From a virus: a stretch of DNA of 64,000 nt. The stretch spans positions 62,001-126,000 of the IMG/VR virus record IMGVR_UViG_3300017917_003388; one strand, written 5' to 3'. Positions within the stretch are counted from its first letter, which is position 1, and the number at the start of each line of letters is the position of its first letter. Under the pieces are notes generated by a model that was given only the letters and a program-made list of their open reading frames with translations, was not told where the DNA came from and did not search any database. Of this stretch, positions 33,254 to 42,083 are shown piece by piece. Position numbers and translations under genes: made by a program.

Positions 33254-34390
33254 TTATCCTATATATATTACTAGTGGAGTTTTATTTAATTCCTGCATTG
33301 ATGCATCACTTTCAGCTTTTTTTCTTTCTAATAAAGATTGACGAGATGTATCGTCTAAATATGTTCTTAATCTTTCAATTAATTTATTTTTATCATCAGT
33401 TGCTGATGTTATCAGATCATTTGAATTTAATGATATCTCTCTATTAGGAATAGGAATTGTATTTTGATATTTCCCTCGTATGTATCCTAACATTTCTTTA
33501 CATAAAGCTAAAGTATATTCAAATATCCATTGTCTTCCTATAGAATTTATTTGAGAGTATACAGGATTGGTAAAATTAACATTAGATGGATTAGTTACAG
33601 ATCCGGGAGTTTGAATTATGCTATCTCTAAATCTTTCTTCTAGTGATATATATTGAAACCATATATTGTGGTTATCTTCGGTTGGTATTGGGAATATTCT
33701 TAATTTATTATTTATTAATTCAAATGAATACCCAGATAATGCTACTTGTTCTTGCATTTCTATAGCTTGAGCTGTTTGCATTATTAAACTAGTTGGGTAC
33801 ATTAAAAAACCAGACGCACCAAATAAGCCATATGTTCCTACAGATGGTACCCCACCTAATCCAGAAAACATATTAACATTATATACTTGATTAACAGCAG
33901 GTACGGGTTCATAAAATACTCTTTTAATTTCTATACCCCCTGTTATATTATTATCTAAAGCCCATTGGTTTAAATCATAATCTTGAATAGAAGCTGTAGT
34001 TGGAATTGAACCACTATACCATGTAATATTCCCTCCTACTCCTGCCTCCGAACCGTATTGTTGGGATATTCTAATTATATTAGCCATAGATGGAATAGTA
34101 ATGGCATGATTTAAATTAGATGAAGTTGGAGATCCTATTACATTTAATAAGTTATCTCTAACTTGAAAAGCATATAATTCATTACCATAGGTAGTTACAG
34201 CCATTTCAAATGCAGAATAAAAATTTACATCTTGTAATTCAACATCCATTATGGGGTAACCCAATCTATATGCACAAAACTTAGTTACTCTATCTGCATC
34301 TATTTGGAATTGATAATCATTATCATAAAATCCAAATGGGGTATTACCTGGAAAAAATGATGAACTACCTGGATAATATTCTATATTCAT
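33254..34390 (-). CDS. gp13: Neck / head-completion protein, gp13-like
   Basis: The protein has 378 residues. The segment TKFCAYRLGYPIMDVELQDV, followed by NFYSAFEMAVTTYGNELYAF (about 36-75), is the characteristic N-terminal helix pair of gp13-like head-completion proteins. Long loops rich in Gly and Pro follow, then a conserved-looking C-terminal part with IFEYTLALCKEMLGYIRGKY. It probably binds the portal vertex and carries the gp14-like protein. A variant of the promoter element (TTTATAAATAT on the plus strand, about 34402-34412) lies just upstream. Confidence 0.72.
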   Translation of the reverse strand: MNIEYYPGSSSFFPGNTPFGFYDNDYQFQIDADRVTKFCAYRLGYPIMDVELQDVNFYSAFEMAVTTYGNELYAFQVRDNLLNVIGSPTSSNLNHAITIPSMANIIRISQQYGSEAGVGGNITWYSGSIPTTASIQDYDLNQWALDNNITGGIEIKRVFYEPVPAVNQVYNVNMFSGLGGVPSVGTYGLFGASGFLMYPTSLIMQTAQAIEMQEQVALSGYSFELINNKLRIFPIPTEDNHNIWFQYISLEERFRDSIIQTPGSVTNPSNVNFTNPVYSQINSIGRQWIFEYTLALCKEMLGYIRGKYQNTIPIPNREISLNSNDLITSATDDKNKLIERLRTYLDDTSRQSLLERKKAESDASMQELNKTPLVIYIG

Positions 34391-34413
34391 TGTGTGTTTT
34401 ATTTATAAATATT

Positions 34414-34584
34414 TCAATTCTGAGTATTTTTGGGTTTAAAATTATTTATATCAAATACACCTGGTGTTTCTGGTATATAATCATAAATTTCTGGGGAGTA
34501 ATCATTTGGTGCATCAAAAGTATTATTACCAAAAACAGCTATACCCCAAGCAACTACAATATCATCTATAATTTGAACTCTCAT
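34414..34584 (-). CDS. Small protein between fibre and neck genes
   Basis: A 56-residue frame with ATG at 34584 and TGA at 34414, starting MRVQIIDDIVVAWGIAVFGN and rich in acidic and aromatic residues (SPEIYDYIPETPGVFD). The fit between the fibre stop and the neck start, and a normal composition, support it as real. No family is recognised. A role next to the fibre (chaperone or fibre tip part) is only a guess from position. Confidence 0.55.
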   Translation of the reverse strand: MRVQIIDDIVVAWGIAVFGNNTFDAPNDYSPEIYDYIPETPGVFDINNFKPKNTQN

Positions 34585-34609
34585 AATAATTATTTTGATT
34601 TAAAAAAAA

Positions 34610-37600
34610 TTAACTATACTTAATTCTAATAGCTTGCCCAATAGTACCAGCCGAAAAACCAACTACATATATTTCTTTATTTATAACATCAATAGATAAA
34701 GCACCAGCTACCGAACTACCACCACCAACTAATCCTGTTAAGCTAGTAATAAGTGGTACTACAGAACCTAATTGATAAATTTTAACACCAACTGGTCCAC
34801 TACCAGCAGAAGCATTAGTAATAATACAAGAAAATAAATACCTATTAATCTCATCTATACCAATGCTTATAACGTTATAAGCTTGGTATATTATACTATC
34901 AAGTGAAAATGTTGTTGATGAAGCGATAGATAAACATACTATAGAATTATTACTTTGAGATGCTATATAATATTTATCTAGAATTTGACTATATAAACAT
35001 ATTGCACCTGTATTTATTGCACTAGATGGATTTACTATAGTTGTAGTTACTGAATCAGTTGTTGGATCAACAATAAAAACACCAGCATTTGCTGATACTA
35101 TTATTCTACCATTTTGTAAACTAGAAGAATTTTGATTCCAAGCCATCCCATGTGGGAATGAAGGAATGTTTGTTGTTATATTTCCAGTTACTGTTCCGTT
35201 ACTAGGATTAATTATCATAATTCTACCAGATCCAGCATTGATAGTTATATATATTTTTGTTGAACTAAGTTCTAAAATATCAACCCCATTTGCTGTTACT
35301 CCAACTGTTATTGATGAATTTAAACTATTTGATGAATTTATTCTAAAAATAGAAGCTGTTGACGTACTTGTTACATAAACTTCATTAGTAGAAACAATAT
35401 ATTTCATTTTATTTGCACCAGCAATAGAAACAGTAGCTAATAATTGCCCTGTTGATATATCGATAACAGACACAGTATTAGCTGCATTATTAGCAATATA
35501 TAATTTACCTGTTGAAGGAACGTATTCAATATTTCTTGTACCAGTACTACCAAGATAACTTTCTTTAATAAATGTAGTAACAGGTATAATATTATTACTT
35601 ATTGCTGATGAAGCAGTATAAGCAAATGTTCCAGATGATGTATTATATGTTACAACATGTCCTGTTCCTCCATTTTGAGTAAAACCAGAACCAGATACAG
35701 TTAACGAACCTGTTATTATTTGATTACCGTTAAATCTATTAGATCCAGTTGTTGCTAATGATGATGATCTTGATGTAAATATAGGATCTACTTCATTATA
35801 AAATGATGCAGTTTGGGTAAAACTTGAACTTAAAGCATATGATGAACTTAAGGTATATGAACTTGATAAAGCATAACTTGAAGATAAAGAATATGAACTA
35901 CTTAATGATTGAGAAGCATAACTTGCACTTAATATACTATTTGAACCAAATGGTCCATAAACATTAGATGCTGTTATATATGAAGCAGTTGCAGCATTAG
36001 TTGCCCAAGAAGCAGTACCAATTAATTCTCCGGTAAATGAACCAGTAAAAGAACCAGTATTACTTAGAAATTGATCTATTCTATTTACTGTTAAAATAAT
36101 TGATGGTATTCCGGGATGTTGGGGTGAGATTGATTCAGCTAGTAATCTTAAACTAGTATCATTAGAACGCCATATTATTTGATAATAATCATTAGCTGCT
36201 GAATTTACAAACCAATTCCAAGCTGCTACTACTTTTGAATTATTTGTTGGTAAAGTTAAAGTAGTAGCTGTATTATCTAAATCAATTCCATTTTTTCTTA
36301 ACCAAATAACAACATCATCTGATCCACCATCAGTTTTATCTATTTGTGCTGAAAATTGTATGTTATATATTCCAGCATTTTGGATTTTTATATATGTGTT
36401 AAAAGGGGATGTTGATCCTGATATTGATACCCCATTTGTAATATATGTCGTATTAAAAGACATGGAATTTGGTATATTACTTACAGGATTGGTTTGTGTA
36501 GTTGTATCATAAAAACTACCATATGAACCAGTAGCTGTATTAAATCCACCTTCTCCTCCGGTCGAACTAATTGTTACTTGACCTAAACCATTTATTGGTG
36601 ATAATAATATATTAGGACCAGCTAATATTTGAGTTACCCCACCATTTAAAGCGTATGAAGATGTATTTGAAAAGGAACTACTTAAAGCATAACTACTACT
36701 TAAACTATAACTTGAGCTTTCTACATATGATGATGATACAGCATATGAAGAACTAACGGTATAAGAACTAGTCAATGATTGAAAAGCCCAAGAAGATGTT
36801 CCTATTAATTCACCAATAAACGAACCTGTAAAACTACCGGTATTATATGATGAGGTAAATGAATTAAATGAAGATGTAGTTACAAATGAACCAGTGTCTA
36901 TTATACTTCCACTCCCAGAAATTGTTAAATTTATACTAAATTGACTTCCATCTCCTTTTAAAAATGTAATTTGGTTTTGATTGGATGATGCTGTTACTAA
37001 AGCATTTGGATTATATGATGAACTTAAAGCATAACTACTTGACTCAACAAATGAAGCAGTTAATGAATTATTAGCCCAAGAAGCAGTACCAAATAAATCC
37101 CCATTAAAACTACCAGTGAATGAACCAGTATTATAAGATGCAGTAAATAAATTAAATGAAGATGTTATTAAATTTAATGATTCTGATAGATTATTTATAC
37201 TAGCTGTTATAACGTTTAATTCGGATTTACTAGCATATATATTGCTTAATGATGAACTAAAATTTTCATATGAACCAGTAAATGAATTAAATGAAGATGT
37301 AGTTACAAATGAACCTGTATCAAATGTAGAACCAGTATCTACTGTTATACTAAATTGACTTCCATCACCTTTTGTAAAGAGTATATTATTTTGATTTGAA
37401 GATGCAGTTACTAATAAACTACCAGTATCAAATGATGAACCACTTGAACTAGCACTTATGATTAAATCAAATGTCGAACCATCTCCCTTTACAAATGTTA
37501 TTATATTAGATAAAATAGATCCTGTTATTATAGCATTCGGTGTATATGAAGCTGTATCTGCAATACCTAATAAACTACCACTAAAACTACCAGTGAATGA

Positions 37601-37852
37601 ACCAGTATTATACGATGCAGTAAATGAATTAAAAGAAGATGTAGTTACAAATGAACCAGTGTCTATTATAGTACCTTCCCCTCGTGGACCTATAGGTCCT
37701 GTTAAAATTTGAACTACAGAAGTTAATGGTTGGGTAACATCAACAGTAGTACAACATTTATTATCAATAATAGTAATAGTTTTATTTACATCTACTAATA
37801 TTACTTGATTATTATCAGGAATAATCTGAGTTGGGCCTATACAATTTGACAT
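34610..37852 (-). CDS. Tail fibre / adhesin with Ser-Tyr repeats, jelly-roll and beta-propeller domains
   Basis: The protein has 1080 residues. The N-terminus (1-60, with CIGPTQIIPDNNQVILVDVN) probably anchors it to the virion. From about 65 to 440 and again 595 to 750 it consists of repeats of two kinds: SSYALSSSY-type strings and TGSFTGSFXGELIGTASWA-type units, a form known from marine phage fibres and likely to build a long trimeric shaft. Residues about 440-590 look like a C1q/TNF-like jelly roll. Residues about 755-1080 look like a YVTN-type beta-propeller (TGKLYIANNAANTVSVIDIS and similar blades), a likely receptor-binding tip. It overlaps the upstream BppU-like gene by 1 base. Confidence 0.82.
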   Translation of the reverse strand: MSNCIGPTQIIPDNNQVILVDVNKTITIIDNKCCTTVDVTQPLTSVVQILTGPIGPRGEGTIIDTGSFVTTSSFNSFTASYNTGSFTGSFSGSLLGIADTASYTPNAIITGSILSNIITFVKGDGSTFDLIISASSSGSSFDTGSLLVTASSNQNNILFTKGDGSQFSITVDTGSTFDTGSFVTTSSFNSFTGSYENFSSSLSNIYASKSELNVITASINNLSESLNLITSSFNLFTASYNTGSFTGSFNGDLFGTASWANNSLTASFVESSSYALSSSYNPNALVTASSNQNQITFLKGDGSQFSINLTISGSGSIIDTGSFVTTSSFNSFTSSYNTGSFTGSFIGELIGTSSWAFQSLTSSYTVSSSYAVSSSYVESSSYSLSSSYALSSSFSNTSSYALNGGVTQILAGPNILLSPINGLGQVTISSTGGEGGFNTATGSYGSFYDTTTQTNPVSNIPNSMSFNTTYITNGVSISGSTSPFNTYIKIQNAGIYNIQFSAQIDKTDGGSDDVVIWLRKNGIDLDNTATTLTLPTNNSKVVAAWNWFVNSAANDYYQIIWRSNDTSLRLLAESISPQHPGIPSIILTVNRIDQFLSNTGSFTGSFTGELIGTASWATNAATASYITASNVYGPFGSNSILSASYASQSLSSSYSLSSSYALSSSYTLSSSYALSSSFTQTASFYNEVDPIFTSRSSSLATTGSNRFNGNQIITGSLTVSGSGFTQNGGTGHVVTYNTSSGTFAYTASSAISNNIIPVTTFIKESYLGSTGTRNIEYVPSTGKLYIANNAANTVSVIDISTGQLLATVSIAGANKMKYIVSTNEVYVTSTSTASIFRINSSNSLNSSITVGVTANGVDILELSSTKIYITINAGSGRIMIINPSNGTVTGNITTNIPSFPHGMAWNQNSSSLQNGRIIVSANAGVFIVDPTTDSVTTTIVNPSSAINTGAICLYSQILDKYYIASQSNNSIVCLSIASSTTFSLDSIIYQAYNVISIGIDEINRYLFSCIITNASAGSGPVGVKIYQLGSVVPLITSLTGLVGGGSSVAGALSIDVINKEIYVVGFSAGTIGQAIRIKYS
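35797..36060 (-). repeat. Ser-Tyr shaft repeats in the fibre gene (distal block)
   Basis: Imperfect tandem copies of about 18-21 bases encode SSYALSSSY units, followed by one TGSFTGSF unit. A second, longer block lies at about 36650-36860. Such repeats allow shaft length to change by recombination. Confidence 0.7.
36650..36860 (-). repeat. Ser-Tyr shaft repeats in the fibre gene (proximal block)
   Basis: Imperfect tandem repeats encoding SSYAVSSSYVESSSYSLSSS-like strings, next to TGSFTGSF units that recur at about 37120, 37250 and 37600. They share sequence with the block at 35797-36060. Confidence 0.7.
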
Positions 37853-38232
37853 TATAATGTGACATTAGGGGATAATTTAACTTGACCTTCTAAAATTCTA
37901 GACACAAAACTACCAGATGAAATTTCTAAATCATATACTCCTGTATCAAAATCTAAAGCAGAAGAAGATACAGCTGATATATATATTCCTATTGAACCCG
38001 AAGTAGGTGGGGTAGTTCCATTTGAACCACTAAAATTAATTCCCGTTCCATCACTATCTAATGAACTACTCAAAGTAATATATACATCAGGAGAACCTAC
38101 GGATGGTCTAATTTGCATTTTACCACTATATCCTGTTAAATCTATAGGATTTGAATTTGAATCTTTATATTGGAGTTCTAAATTAAATGTTGCTCCTTGT
38201 TCTATAACAAATGAATATCTACCTGCTGACAT
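37852..38232 (-). CDS. BppU-like / fibre-associated protein
   Basis: A 126-residue protein. RYSFVIEQGATFNLELQYKD, followed by NPIDLTGYSGKMQIRPSVGS, is a widespread phage module (beta-sandwich, similar to the N-domain of baseplate upper protein BppU) that accompanies tail fibre genes. The rest is Ser/Gly-rich beta structure. Its stop shares one base with the fibre start, so the two are translationally coupled and probably assemble together. Confidence 0.68.
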   Translation of the reverse strand: MSAGRYSFVIEQGATFNLELQYKDSNSNPIDLTGYSGKMQIRPSVGSPDVYITLSSSLDSDGTGINFSGSNGTTPPTSGSIGIYISAVSSSALDFDTGVYDLEISSGSFVSRILEGQVKLSPNVTL

Positions 38233-38236
38233 ATTT

Positions 38237-38920
38237 TTAGTCTCTAAATTCTTCGTATGTTTTTAAAATTTCTTCTACTATTTCATGACGATGGTTTTTC
38301 TTTAATGTAATTATTCTTACACCTTTGATTCTTTCTTCAAGACGAGGAAAAAATCCAATACCACTATCTTTTTTACCTTTGGGTAAATCTACTTGTGACA
38401 TATCTCCACAAAATACTATTTTACCACCTTTCCCTAAACGACCTAACATCATTTCAGTTTGACTATGGGTAATATTTTGACATTCATCAACTATAACAAA
38501 AGCATTAGGAAATGTTCTACCACGCATAAATGCAAATGGTACTATTTCAATTTGATTTTCCAACACCATTTTATCTATTTTTTCTTTATCATATAACATA
38601 TATAAATTAGCATATATGGGTGCTAACCAAGGATCCATTTTTTCTTTCAAATCACCAGGTAAAAATCCAATTTCTTCTTTAGATACAGTTGGACGTGTGA
38701 TTATTATTTTATCCATCTCTTTTTTAAATACTAAATCTAAAGCAATTTGACATGCAAGTAAAGTTTTTCCACTACCAGCCATTCCTTTAACTAAAGTTAC
38801 TGGATTGTCTAATATTATTTGCTTTGCATCTTTTTGCTCATCATTAAGAGATAATTTGAATTTAATGTCACCTTTGGGCTTTCTCTTTTCTTTAAAAATA
38901 TCTTCGTTATTAATAGACAT
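38237..38920 (-). CDS. phoH: PhoH-like ATPase
   Basis: A 227-residue protein. Walker A is GMAGSGKT (residues 46-53) and Walker B is VIVDECQN (about 141-148). RPTVSKEEIGFLPGDLKEKM and FCGDMSQVDLPKG are typical PhoH motifs. PhoH-like proteins are P-loop ATPases with probable RNA-helicase-like activity and are common in myoviruses infecting marine and other hosts; the role in infection is not settled. The gene has its own promoter element (38933-38945) and sits between an endonuclease and the fibre operon. Confidence 0.92.
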   Translation of the reverse strand: MSINNEDIFKEKRKPKGDIKFKLSLNDEQKDAKQIILDNPVTLVKGMAGSGKTLLACQIALDLVFKKEMDKIIITRPTVSKEEIGFLPGDLKEKMDPWLAPIYANLYMLYDKEKIDKMVLENQIEIVPFAFMRGRTFPNAFVIVDECQNITHSQTEMMLGRLGKGGKIVFCGDMSQVDLPKGKKDSGIGFFPRLEERIKGVRIITLKKNHRHEIVEEILKTYEEFRD

Positions 38921-38932
38921 AGTTGAATTGTT

Positions 38933-38945
38933 TTATTATAAATAT
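38933..38945 (-). promoter_or_regulatory. Putative late promoter element for phoH
   Basis: Exact 13-mer on the coding strand, about 12 bases upstream of the phoH start; a second ATAAATA lies next to it at about 38948. Confidence 0.52.
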
Positions 38946-38966
38946 TATAAATAAAAGGAAAATATT

Positions 38967-40310
38967 TTATTTATTCCATTCAAATTTTAAATTACCAGTA
39001 TTCCAAACTCTATAATACCCTTTATTTAACATTATTTCATATTCAGTTAATAATTTGTTTTCTCCTTGACTGACTAATATATCTTTTCTAAAATTAAATC
39101 TATTATATTTTATTTTAGATTTAAACCAATTATATCCTGGTGGAGTGGGTTTTAATTGAGTCATATTTAATTGATTATATAATTTACCATCACTCCAATC
39201 CCTATTAGCAAATGAAATTATTTTGTATGGGTTATATTTATTTATAAAATGTTTAAATAATTTAGATGCACCACCAATAACATTTGTATTTAATTTATTA
39301 CAAAATCTAATTAATTCATAATGTCCTTCTATATGAGTTTGTTTTAAATTTTTTCTAAGTTTACCAAAAGTCATAACTGATACTAATTCATCATCATAAT
39401 ATAACCCTAAACTATATTTACATATAGCATTACCCTGAAGATGATTTGTTTTTAAAAATAATACACTTTCTTTTTTGGTTATCTCTTTAATATTACATTT
39501 TCTGGCATATATTTTGTTTGGAGTTTTACTTAATTGGTTTATTAATATGGATTTAATAATATCATTATTGTATATCCAATCACTATCCCATATGTGAATT
39601 AATTTAATACCTAAATCATTACATTCTTTAGTTTTATTTAAATGATAATTTTTATCCTTATATAAATCTGAATGATAATATGTACCATTAAATTCTATAG
39701 CTATTTTTACATCTGGTAAATATATATCTAATTCTTTACCAGATAATATAATATTATCATTTAGAATAATGGTTTTTTTATATATATTTTTAATAAATTC
39801 TACTAGTTCTTGTTCTAGTTTAGAAACTCCTTTAAATAATCCCTTTTCGTTTTCTATTCGTTTTATAGCACTTATTCTCATTTGTTTCTTAGTTGTTTCA
39901 GAATGTATTAAATGTCCAGGTTTTACCCAATCCCAATGTCCTTTAATATATTCATTATGATATTGATTATTTTTTCCATTAGGAAGAATTTTTACATTTT
40001 CTCCACATCCACATTTACAAGTAGGAGCAACCCCATTAAGAAAATATTTTATTATATATTCTTCTTTAGATATATTTTTATGATTTTTAGTTATATGATA
40101 CATTAATTGTCTATTATTTATCATTTTTTGATTACATATTTTACATTCAAAATTAGAGTCTTGTTTTAAATAATCTTCATTTATTTTTTTAGACCTAAAT
40201 TCTCCATGTTTTTTGATATAATCTTTTGTCTTTAAACCATCATGTTTCCATTTAAAATGCATTGCTGCTTTTCTTGGAGTAATTTCTTCATTACATATTT
40301 TACATTTCAT
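38967..40310 (-). CDS. Putative homing endonuclease, zinc fingers plus Vsr-like nuclease plus extra C-terminal domain
   Basis: The protein has 447 residues. Two Cys/His fingers open it (CKICNEEITPRKAAMHFKWK at 3-22; CKICNQKMINNRQLMYHITK near 56-75), and a Cys cluster (CKCGCGENV) follows. The nuclease core has ILSGKELDIYLPDVKIAIEF then NGTYYHSD (about 184-212), with the D of LDIYLP and the E of IEFNG as likely catalytic acids. The last 170 residues form a separate alpha/beta domain (SLGLYYDDELVSVMTFGKLR, RFCNKLNTNVIGGASKLFKH) often fused to such phage nucleases, which looks acetyltransferase-like but is unassigned. It splits the capsid gene from phoH. Confidence 0.75.
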   Translation of the reverse strand: MKCKICNEEITPRKAAMHFKWKHDGLKTKDYIKKHGEFRSKKINEDYLKQDSNFECKICNQKMINNRQLMYHITKNHKNISKEEYIIKYFLNGVAPTCKCGCGENVKILPNGKNNQYHNEYIKGHWDWVKPGHLIHSETTKKQMRISAIKRIENEKGLFKGVSKLEQELVEFIKNIYKKTIILNDNIILSGKELDIYLPDVKIAIEFNGTYYHSDLYKDKNYHLNKTKECNDLGIKLIHIWDSDWIYNNDIIKSILINQLSKTPNKIYARKCNIKEITKKESVLFLKTNHLQGNAICKYSLGLYYDDELVSVMTFGKLRKNLKQTHIEGHYELIRFCNKLNTNVIGGASKLFKHFINKYNPYKIISFANRDWSDGKLYNQLNMTQLKPTPPGYNWFKSKIKYNRFNFRKDILVSQGENKLLTEYEIMLNKGYYRVWNTGNLKFEWNK

Positions 40311-40336
40311 GCTAAAAATATTTTACGACCTAAATT

Positions 40337-40349
40337 TTATGATAAATAT
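40337..40349 (-). promoter_or_regulatory. Putative promoter element, variant
   Basis: ATATTTATCATAA on the coding strand, one base from the 13-mer consensus, about 26 bases upstream of the endonuclease start and directly after the capsid terminator T tract. Confidence 0.42.
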
Positions 40350-40350
40350 A

Positions 40351-40384
40351 AAAAAAAAATGGAGAAAACCAAAGTTTTCTCCAT
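40351..40384 (-). terminator. Strong intrinsic terminator after the capsid gene
   Basis: A perfect 11-bp stem, ATGGAGAAAAC (40359-40369) against GTTTTCTCCAT (40374-40384), with a 4-base loop and eight T on the minus strand (40351-40358). Confidence 0.88.
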
Positions 40385-40404
40385 TTCAAAATTAGAAATT
40401 TATA

Positions 40405-42057
40405 TTATAGAGTATTTAAACCACTAACATAAATTTTTCCATAAAATTCTGGTCTTAACATTTTCTTAGCATAACGAGTCATCAGACCTTTACGTGGAGT
40501 AAATGTATCTGGATCATATACTAAAGGAGTCATGATAAGTGGAACATATGGAGCAAACACAGCACCTGATTCAAGGAATTGTTTTCCACGGAATCCCATT
40601 AATATAACATTTTCAGTCATATATGGATTTTTATAAACTGTGTAACGGTTATTGATAGCTCCTACTTTTTGAACACCCATCGCAAACTCAGCATTTGCAG
40701 CATCCCCATTTGTATTTGCAGCAAATCCAGGAATAGATTCTAATACTGTTGCTACTGTTGGAGAACATACTAAGAAGTTAGCACCACCACGTAAAGTTAA
40801 TTGGTGAATCTTATTAGATACTTTCTGCATTTTAGTACCAAGAGTTTGGAACCATTGTCCTTGTGAATTGTAGAAACCTAAACTAGCTGTGAAATCAGTA
40901 CCACCGGCATTTAATGTAGTATTGTTAACTACTGACCAGTATTCTGTAGCAGCTGCTGCATCTTCAATTAACATGTCAAGAACTTCAAGATCAATTTCCA
41001 TTGAAATATATTCACTCATAATATTTGTCAATTCTTGTTCTGCATCAATATTTTGATATGCATTTAAGTCTTGAGCAAATTCAGGAGTCCATACTGCTTT
41101 TAATTTTTTAGTTTTAGCAGTAATAGCTTGAGATTGCATTTTGATATTAATTTCAGGAATTGAAATTGAAGTAGCACTTGCAGCGTTTGGAACTGAGAAT
41201 GAAGGTGCACTTGTAGCTTCAAAATCACCACGATTATTATCAGCTGTAATTTTATTATATTCTACTAACCATGATCCTGAAGCTGCTACTTCAGCTGATG
41301 ATGCAGTAACATAGAATGTAATAGTTCCAGATGTATAATTGTATGAGTTAAATGCTGATAAGTTATCAGCTACAGCTACTGAACCTGAAGAAATGATGAA
41401 TGCTCTAACACCATCAGGATCAAATGCAGTTAATGATGATGTAGAAACAGTAATTGCTTTTACTTCATTTCTTGCTACAGATGCTGATAGATCTGAATCA
41501 AATCCTAAGTTAGCCCAAGATGCTGATGCGTGTGTACCAGCTACAGATGCTGAGAATTGGTTAGTTGAGTAAGCAAATCTTCCAGGTCCATATAAACCAC
41601 CAGTTGTTCCTGTTGTTTGGTATGGGAATCTTCCACTAGCATCACGAGAACCATATAATGAAGTTCCGCTAGTAAATGGATTTTTAGTATTTCCATATTG
41701 GAAATCTAAGAAGAATACTAGTCCTGAAGGTAAATTCATTGGTTGAACGCTAACAAATTCTTTTGCAGCTATTGAACCAAATACTTTACGTACTAAAGGA
41801 AGAGCGATTCCTGCCCAGTTTTCAGATTGACCTACAGTAAATGTACCTGCGCTAGTTCCAGCACCTGTTGAGTTTGCTTCTATAACTAATTGTTTAGCTT
41901 GGTTTTCAAGAATAAGAGCCATATTATTTCTCTCAACGTCTGAACCTAGCTTTTCAAGTAAACCAGTTTTAGCCCACTTTGTTGCTAATCTAGAGGCATC
42001 ACTCTGAAGTGATTTCCAGGGATTAGCAGATTCTAATAATGATTGAATTGTATCCAT
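40405..42057 (-). CDS. gp23: Major capsid protein, gp23-like
   Basis: The protein has 550 residues (T4 gp23 has 521). The N-terminal part (1-65), with RLATKWAKTGLLEKLGSDVE and NNMALILENQAKQLVIEANS, is the T4-type leader that joins the scaffold and is later cut by the prohead protease. APLVRKVFGS-type text (IALPLVRKVFGSIAAKEFVS), PMNLPSGLVFFLDFQYG near 105-121, and the C-terminal GMRGKQFLESG-like MGFRGKQFLESGAVFAPYVP with PRKGLMTRYAKKMLRPEFYG are classic gp23 signatures. A Ser/Ala-rich insertion (about 160-290) probably forms a surface domain. It is followed by the strongest terminator in the window. Confidence 0.95.
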   Translation of the reverse strand: MDTIQSLLESANPWKSLQSDASRLATKWAKTGLLEKLGSDVERNNMALILENQAKQLVIEANSTGAGTSAGTFTVGQSENWAGIALPLVRKVFGSIAAKEFVSVQPMNLPSGLVFFLDFQYGNTKNPFTSGTSLYGSRDASGRFPYQTTGTTGGLYGPGRFAYSTNQFSASVAGTHASASWANLGFDSDLSASVARNEVKAITVSTSSLTAFDPDGVRAFIISSGSVAVADNLSAFNSYNYTSGTITFYVTASSAEVAASGSWLVEYNKITADNNRGDFEATSAPSFSVPNAASATSISIPEINIKMQSQAITAKTKKLKAVWTPEFAQDLNAYQNIDAEQELTNIMSEYISMEIDLEVLDMLIEDAAAATEYWSVVNNTTLNAGGTDFTASLGFYNSQGQWFQTLGTKMQKVSNKIHQLTLRGGANFLVCSPTVATVLESIPGFAANTNGDAANAEFAMGVQKVGAINNRYTVYKNPYMTENVILMGFRGKQFLESGAVFAPYVPLIMTPLVYDPDTFTPRKGLMTRYAKKMLRPEFYGKIYVSGLNTL

Positions 42058-42083
42058 GTTTTTAAGTTTGTTTGTTTTTTAAA

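Noticed and set aside
35797-36860. Repeats in the fibre gene as a CRISPR array
   Set aside because: The repeats are imperfect, in frame and coding, with no regular spacers.
40405-42057. Capsid leader cut site at LVIEANS
   Set aside because: It resembles but does not match the (L/I)-x-E form well; left out as a firm feature.
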